From: Pseudomonadota bacterium
GTDB lineage: Bacteria > Pseudomonadota > Gammaproteobacteria > Steroidobacterales > Steroidobacteraceae
DNA: 17,928 nucleotides
Direction: 5' to 3'
Assembly: GCA_021838065.1 (NCBI GenBank)
Contig: JAKCEJ010000016.1
Location: 1 to 17,928, forward strand
In this document: positions 13,962 to 17,928 of the stretch, piece by piece
Layout: every line of letters begins with the position of its first letter
Position numbering within the stretch: the stretch's first letter is position 1
The notes under the pieces: generated by a model
Told to the model about the DNA's origin: nothing
The model's input: the letters and a program-made list of their open reading frames with translations, nothing else
Database searches by the model: none
Translations under genes and position numbers: made by a program

Positions 13962-15569
13962 ATGAATCGCGCATTTCTCACGGCCCTGTTCGTCCCGCTG
14001 GCCTGCTGCGCGTGCTCCGGCGGCCATAACGCCCCGCCGCGGCCGCCCCATGCGGCCTCCACCGAGACGCTGCGCATCGATGCCCGCGCGCCCGGGCAGC
14101 CGTTCCCTCACTTCTGGGAGCACATGTTCGGCTCAGGCCACGCGCTGCTGGTGCTGCGCGCCAATTATCAGCGCGACCTCGGGATGATGAAGGCAGCGAC
14201 GGGCATCCGCTACGTGCGCTTCCACGGGCTGCTCGATGATGAGGTCGGGCTCGCGGTGGGCCCCTCGGCGCTCTTCTACAACCGCCGCGCAGGGCATGCC
14301 AAGGGCAAGACCGCGAGTCCGCCGTACAACTTCTCCTACGTGGACCAGATCATGGACGCGCTGCGCGCACACGGTGTGCGCCCTTACGTGGAACTGGACT
14401 TCATGCCCACGGCGCTCGCCAGCCACCCCAAGATGGTGAATCCATTCTGGTACCACCCGAACGTGTCGCCGCCGCGCAGCTACGCGGCGTGGGACCGCAT
14501 GATCAGGGCGCTCGCACGGCATTTCATCGCCCGTTACGGCATCGACGAAGTCGCCAAGTGGTATTTCGAGGTCTGGAACGAGCCGAATCTGGGCTTCTGG
14601 GGCGGTGTACCGAAGCAGAAGACCTACTTCGCGCTCTACGACCACACCGCGCGCGCGCTGAAGAGCGTCAACCGCCGGCTGCGTGTCGGCGGCCCGGCGA
14701 CCGCCCAGGCGGCCTGGGTCAGCGCCTTCCTGCGTCACCTCGCCAAGGTGCACGTGCCGATCGACTTCGTCAGCACGCACGTCTATGGCAACGACACGCC
14801 GGAGAACGTCTTCGGGAAGCACGAGAAAGTGTCGCGGCGCACGATGGTGTGTCGCGCGGTGCGCAAGGTGCACGAGCAGATCGAGCGCTCGCCTTATCCG
14901 CATCTGCCGCTGATCCTGTCGGAATTCAATGCCAGCTACAGCAATGAGCCGGATGTGACGGACACGCCGTACATGGGTCCGTGGATCGCCTCGACGATCC
15001 GCCAGTGCGACGGGTTGCTGCACGCCATGAGCTACTGGACGTTCTCGGACGTGTTCGAGGAGGGCGGGGTGATCCGCAAGCCGTTCTACGGCGGCTTCGG
15101 CCTCATCGCCGAGGACGACATCCCCAAGGCGGCCTTCAACGCCTTCGCGCTGCTGCACCAGCTGGGGCACCTGCGGCTGCAGCCGGATGCCCGCTCCGCG
15201 CTGATCACGCGCCGGCGCGACGGATCGCTGGTGCTGGCGTTGTGGGACTACTCCCCGCCGGACGGCAGGGGTCCGCATTACACGCCACCGCCGGCCCGCC
15301 GGTCCCATCGGGCGTTCGACATCACGGTGACGGGCTTTCCGGCTGCCGCGACCGGCCTCCTGTGGCGCGTCGACGATCGCCACAGCAACGTGCTGCGCAC
15401 TTTCGACGCGATGGGGCGGCCGTCGTGGCCGACGCCGCAGCAGATTACGGCGCTGCGAGTGGCCGGCCGGCTGGCGCCGCCGCGCCGTGTGCACCTGATC
15501 GACGGACAAATTGACGTCGTCGTGCCGCAGCACGGCTTGGCGCTGCTGCTGTTGCGCCGCCGCGGCTGA
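13962..15569 (+). CDS. GH39-type beta-xylosidase-like glycoside hydrolase, exported
   Basis: 535 aa. The N-terminus is a signal sequence with a cysteine cluster (PLACCACSGG, 12-21) that could serve as a loose lipobox, followed by a Pro-rich linker; a lipoprotein or periplasmic protein is likely. The barrel follows: HFWEHMFGSGH (50-60), IRYVRFHGLLDDEV (82-95), VRPYVELDFMP, acid/base Glu207 in YFEVWNEPNLGFW, FVSTHVYGND, and nucleophile Glu321 in LILSEFNASY. These match GH39, whose bacterial members are mostly beta-D-xylosidases removing xylose from xylo-oligosaccharides; other glycosidase activities exist in the family. A beta-sandwich tail ends the protein. GGGAGAG lies 6 bases before the ATG. 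It follows the PatD-type gene by 30 bp and ends one base before the convergent transporter gene. Confidence 0.9.
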   Translation: MNRAFLTALFVPLACCACSGGHNAPPRPPHAASTETLRIDARAPGQPFPHFWEHMFGSGHALLVLRANYQRDLGMMKAATGIRYVRFHGLLDDEVGLAVGPSALFYNRRAGHAKGKTASPPYNFSYVDQIMDALRAHGVRPYVELDFMPTALASHPKMVNPFWYHPNVSPPRSYAAWDRMIRALARHFIARYGIDEVAKWYFEVWNEPNLGFWGGVPKQKTYFALYDHTARALKSVNRRLRVGGPATAQAAWVSAFLRHLAKVHVPIDFVSTHVYGNDTPENVFGKHEKVSRRTMVCRAVRKVHEQIERSPYPHLPLILSEFNASYSNEPDVTDTPYMGPWIASTIRQCDGLLHAMSYWTFSDVFEEGGVIRKPFYGGFGLIAEDDIPKAAFNAFALLHQLGHLRLQPDARSALITRRRDGSLVLALWDYSPPDGRGPHYTPPPARRSHRAFDITVTGFPAAATGLLWRVDDRHSNVLRTFDAMGRPSWPTPQQITALRVAGRLAPPRRVHLIDGQIDVVVPQHGLALLLLRRRG

Positions 15570-15570
15570 C

Positions 15571-17151
15571 TCAGCGCACGTCCGTCACCGCGCGCTCGAG
15601 CTCGCGCAGGTCGCGCCCGCGGGTTTCCACTCCGTAAGCGCCGATCAGGGCCAGGCCGAGCACGACCGCGACGGCGATCGCCGCCGCGCTCACCCCGAGC
15701 GCCGGCACCAGAGCGAGCGCGCCGAGCCCCTGACAGAGCAGGCCGCCCGCCTTGCTGCAGCCGGCGACCCAGCCGGTGGCCCGCCCGCGGATGCGCAGCG
15801 GATAATTCTCCGCCGCATACGGCAGCAGAATCGAAATGACGCCGGTCGAGCCGACAATGAGCAGCGCCAGCGCCAACAGCGGATTCGCCGCGCCCGACAC
15901 GCCGCTCTGGCGCAGGACCAGCGCGATGGCGCCGGCCGCCGTGATGCCCATCATGACCAGCAGCGCCCCCTTGGTGCTCCAGCGCGAATACAGCAGCGCC
16001 GCCACCACCACGACCGGCGCGGCGATGAGGGAGGAGCGGGTGATGATGGCGGCGGCGAGCCCCATGTTGCGGCCCTCCGCGATGAGCTCCCCGGGCAGCC
16101 ACAGCAGCAGCCCGAAATTGGCGCAGCCCCAGGACAGCCCGGCGACGGTCAGCGCCACGGTGGTGCCGCGAAAGCGCCGGTCCGTCGGCGGCAGGCGGGA
16201 GTGGTCGAGGCTCGCCTCCACGTCCCACTCCTCGGAGTGCGTGATCACCACGGAGCCGAAGCGCTCGAGCGTCGCGCGGGCCTCCTCGGGACGGCCGATG
16301 TGCATCAGAAAGCGCGCCGACTCCGGGATGAGCGGCGCGAGGGCGATCAGGAGCAGGCCCGAGGGCAGGTTGAGAAACCACATGATCCGCCAGCCGAACT
16401 GCGGCTGCAGCAGCGCTGAGAACCCCGCCGCCGCCAGGTACCCGCCGAGCGCGCCCACGCCGCCGACGAGCACGAGACTCCAGCCGCGGTGGCGTGTCGG
16501 CATGATCTCGGCGAGCAGCGCGTAGGCGACCGGCAGCAGGCCGCCGGCGGAGGCGCCCATGAGAAAGCACATGAGCAGATTCCAGTTGAAGGACGGCATC
16601 GCCCCGCAGATCGAGGTGCCGATGAACATGACGGCGGCGAGCAGTATGGTGGCGCGCCGGCCGTAGCGGTCCGCGAGCGCGCCCCATAAGAATGATCCGA
16701 GCGTCGCCCCCGTCAGTGCTACGAAGGGCAGCAGCGCGACACGCGCGGCGCTGAGACCGTATTCAGCGCGCATCCCGGGCATCACGAACCCGAGGGAACT
16801 CACTTTCATGATGTCGACCGCCAGTGCGATTGCGAGCGCTGCGCCGGCCGCCCAGTGCCACACAGTGAGCGGCGCATCTTCCGGCGCCACGATGCGCTCA
16901 TGCGGCACCGCGGCATCCGGACTCGCCTTCTTCGGCTGCAGCCCGTAGACGGTCGCTGCCGCGCCGCCGAGGATGCACGCCATGCCGAGGAGCATCGGCG
17001 CTCCCATGGGCATGCCGGCCATCCGGTAATGCATGGCGCGCGCCATGACGAACGCCGGAATGTGCAGCAGCGCGCCGATCACGACGCCGAGACTCCCGAG
17101 CCAGAAGGCGAGCGGACTGCGCCGGTCTGCAAACATGAACCACTCGCTCAA
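15571..17151 (-). CDS. MFS transporter, sugar/organic-acid porter type, with an extra N-terminal membrane pair
   Basis: 526 aa, inner membrane. The core has twelve hydrophobic segments with GALADRYGRR in the loop after the second core segment, LLAEIMPTRHRGWS after the fourth, PESARFLMHIGRPEEA in the middle loop, and NYPLRIRGRATGW late, typical of the sugar-porter/SV2-like MFS. Before the core are two further hydrophobic stretches (~13-36 and ~50-70) and a short soluble linker, so about 14 segments in all. Start: TTG 17149-17151 is preferred because GAGGGG (17159-17164) lies seven bases upstream; the in-frame ATG 17136 is too far from it. The cargo cannot be read. Convergent neighbour is GH39 (1-bp gap); upstream on the same strand is pyruvate carboxylase, separated by a hairpin and an operator-like palindrome. 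Confidence 0.87.
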   Translation of the reverse strand: MSEWFMFADRRSPLAFWLGSLGVVIGALLHIPAFVMARAMHYRMAGMPMGAPMLLGMACILGGAAATVYGLQPKKASPDAAVPHERIVAPEDAPLTVWHWAAGAALAIALAVDIMKVSSLGFVMPGMRAEYGLSAARVALLPFVALTGATLGSFLWGALADRYGRRATILLAAVMFIGTSICGAMPSFNWNLLMCFLMGASAGGLLPVAYALLAEIMPTRHRGWSLVLVGGVGALGGYLAAAGFSALLQPQFGWRIMWFLNLPSGLLLIALAPLIPESARFLMHIGRPEEARATLERFGSVVITHSEEWDVEASLDHSRLPPTDRRFRGTTVALTVAGLSWGCANFGLLLWLPGELIAEGRNMGLAAAIITRSSLIAAPVVVVAALLYSRWSTKGALLVMMGITAAGAIALVLRQSGVSGAANPLLALALLIVGSTGVISILLPYAAENYPLRIRGRATGWVAGCSKAGGLLCQGLGALALVPALGVSAAAIAVAVVLGLALIGAYGVETRGRDLRELERAVTDVR

Positions 17152-17158
17152 CTGCTTT

Positions 17159-17164
17159 CCCCTC
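17159..17164 (-). promoter_or_regulatory. Strong ribosome site that sets the TTG start of the MFS gene
   Basis: The minus strand reads GAGGGG, then seven bases, then TTG. Spacing to the next in-frame ATG (17136) is 22 bases, too long for efficient initiation, so TTG is the likely start. Confidence 0.65.
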
Positions 17165-17210
17165 AGCCGCAGGGCCCGCGGGCGGCAAGCCGCATACCGG
17201 GCGCAATTAA

Positions 17211-17223
17211 ATCGTTCTACGAT
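17211..17223. promoter_or_regulatory. GntR/FCD-type operator palindrome upstream of the MFS gene
   Basis: ATCGT-TCT-ACGAT is a perfect inverted repeat. Its core TCGTTCTACGA matches the FadR-type pattern T-N-G-T-N3-A-C-N-A at every fixed position. Beside it TTTAAT (minus strand, 17206-17211, five of six) could be the -10 box of the transporter gene, so binding here would block the promoter. The regulator is unknown; two FCD regulators are in the window. Confidence 0.55.
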
Positions 17224-17227
17224 ATGT

Positions 17228-17244
17228 CTGCGGCTGTGCCGCAG
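17228..17244 (-). terminator. Hairpin after the pyruvate carboxylase gene
   Basis: CTGCGGC-tgt-GCCGCAG is a perfect 7-bp stem with a 3-base loop, starting six bases after the pyruvate carboxylase stop (17251-17253, minus strand). No T-run follows. It probably marks the end of that transcript and separates it from the transporter gene. Confidence 0.5.
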
Positions 17245-17250
17245 CGAAGC

Positions 17251-17928
17251 TCAGCGCAGCACGATGAGCAGGTCCTTCGGGTCGACCTGCTGTCCGGGTG
17301 TGACCAGGACTTCAGCGACCTCGCCGTCGATCTCGGCGCGCACCTGGGTCTCCATCTTCATCGCCTCGAGACTCACCAGCACGTCGCCGCGTGCCACCTT
17401 GCGCCCGACGCTCACGGCGATTGTCGCGACCGTGCCCGGCATGGGCGCACCGACCTGCCGGGGATCGTCCGGCTCGGCCTTGCGCTGCGGCGGGCGCTTG
17501 GCGACCTGGCTGCGGTCCGCCACCCGCAGCGAGCGGGGCTGTCCATTGAGCTCCATGAACACCGTGCGCGTGCCGTCCTCGTGGATCTCGCTGCAGGCCA
17601 CATAGCGCACGAACAGCCGCTTGCCGCGCTCCAGGTCGATGCTGATCTCATCACCCGGCTCCATGCCGTAGAAAAACACCGAGGTCGGCAGGATGCCCAC
17701 ATCGCCGTAGCGCGCCTGCCCGGCAGCATAGTCGAGCCAGACCTTCGGGTACATCAGATAGGACGCGAGGTCATCGTCGGTGACCGTCCGCGGCGTGGCC
17801 TGCTGGATCTTCTCGCGCTCGGCGGCCAGATCGACGGGGTGCATCGAGGCGCCTGGCCGCTCGGCGAGCGCTTCGGCGCCTTTCAGCACCTTGCGCTGCA
17901 GTGCAGGCGGAAAGCCGCCGTAGGGCTG
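17251..17928 (-). CDS. pyc: Pyruvate carboxylase, C-terminal part (carboxyltransferase tail and biotin carrier domain)
   Basis: The gene enters from the right edge; 225 residues are seen. The first residues QPYGGFPPALQRKVLKG are the end of the carboxyltransferase/PYC-type segment, followed by TDDDLASYLMYPKVWLDY and GILPTSVFFYGMEPGDEISIDLERGK (the allosteric/linker region of PYC), FMELNGQPRSLRV, and the biotinyl carrier domain GAPMPGTVATIAV ... SLEAMKMETQV with the biotin-accepting Lys in AMKM, ending KDLLIVLR. The enzyme turns pyruvate into oxaloacetate with ATP and bicarbonate, refilling the TCA cycle when growth is on pyruvate-yielding sugars or lactate. A separate carboxylase B subunit or oxaloacetate decarboxylase alpha subunit would look alike at this end; the ELNGQPR/VFFYG layout favours pyruvate carboxylase. 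Confidence 0.92.
   Translation of the reverse strand, partial: QPYGGFPPALQRKVLKGAEALAERPGASMHPVDLAAEREKIQQATPRTVTDDDLASYLMYPKVWLDYAAGQARYGDVGILPTSVFFYGMEPGDEISIDLERGKRLFVRYVACSEIHEDGTRTVFMELNGQPRSLRVADRSQVAKRPPQRKAEPDDPRQVGAPMPGTVATIAVSVGRKVARGDVLVSLEAMKMETQVRAEIDGEVAEVLVTPGQQVDPKDLLIVLR

Noticed and set aside
12321..14123. 600-codon open frame on the minus strand
   Set aside because: Antisense to the PatD-type gene, which carries complete catalytic motifs. The minus-strand translation is Arg/His/Asp-rich with no recognisable domain.
14133..16687. Long minus-strand frames opposite GH39 and in the second MFS gene
   Set aside because: Low-complexity Arg/His-rich translations. The real frames carry WNEP/SEFN (GH39) and the MFS motifs.
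1..17928. tRNA, rRNA, CRISPR array or riboswitch
   Set aside because: No cloverleaf-like gene with T-loop signature, no regularly spaced repeats and no known leader motif was seen in the intergenic regions.

Overview
The window is about 18 kb of dense, GC-rich bacterial DNA. Most lines I counted run 75-78% G+C; one gene sits near 52-58%. Gene types, the FCD-type GntR regulators and the oxidative (non-phosphorylating) sugar enzymes point to a saprophytic, high-GC proteobacterium of the xanthomonad, sphingomonad or caulobacter kind. I cannot fix the genus. There are no rRNA, tRNA, CRISPR or transposase genes.

Layout. (1) 1-5582, acid oxidation block: the tail of a 2-keto-3-deoxy-L-fuconate dehydrogenase-like SDR, an FMN-dependent 2-hydroxyacid dehydrogenase, then on the opposite strand a secreted clan GH-A-like glycosidase and a GlcD/DLD-type FAD dehydrogenase. 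(2) 5767-10595, pentose/uptake block: a GntR/FCD regulator, a FucP/GluP-type MFS sugar transporter, an AraD1 (FAH-fold) sugar-acid dehydratase and an alpha-ketoglutarate semialdehyde dehydrogenase. (3) 10722-15569: a XylB-like sugar 1-dehydrogenase, a second GntR/FCD regulator, a PatD-type aldehyde dehydrogenase and a GH39 beta-xylosidase-like lipoprotein candidate. (4) 15571-17928: an MFS transporter with an extended N-terminus and the C-terminus of pyruvate carboxylase.

How it fits together (inference). Extracytoplasmic glycosidases (GH39 and the GH-A enzyme) release pentoses or other monosaccharides. MFS carriers import them. The XylB-like SDR oxidises the aldose, AraD1 dehydrates the 2-keto-3-deoxy acid, and the semialdehyde dehydrogenase delivers 2-oxoglutarate. 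The lactonase and the IlvD/EDD-type aldonate dehydratase that this route needs are not in the window. The KDF dehydrogenase belongs to the L-fucose oxidative route, which yields pyruvate plus L-lactate. The flavin 2-hydroxyacid dehydrogenases nearby could burn such products.

The most unusual structure is at 1471-4237. The glycosidase gene is bracketed by two ungapped, same-orientation copies of the tail-to-tail junction between the FMN and FAD dehydrogenase genes, exactly 2,629 bp apart. The left copy continues into a 29-codon relic of the FAD dehydrogenase: its first ~11 codons are joined to its last ~17, with one stop inside. The right copy starts with a decayed in-phase tail of the FMN gene. 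I read this as a fossil tandem duplication of the two-gene cassette in which each copy lost the opposite gene, with a lower-GC glycosidase now lodged between. A second theme is a set of GntR/FCD-like operator candidates at the divergent promoters (7875-7933, 12332-12342, 17211-17223).
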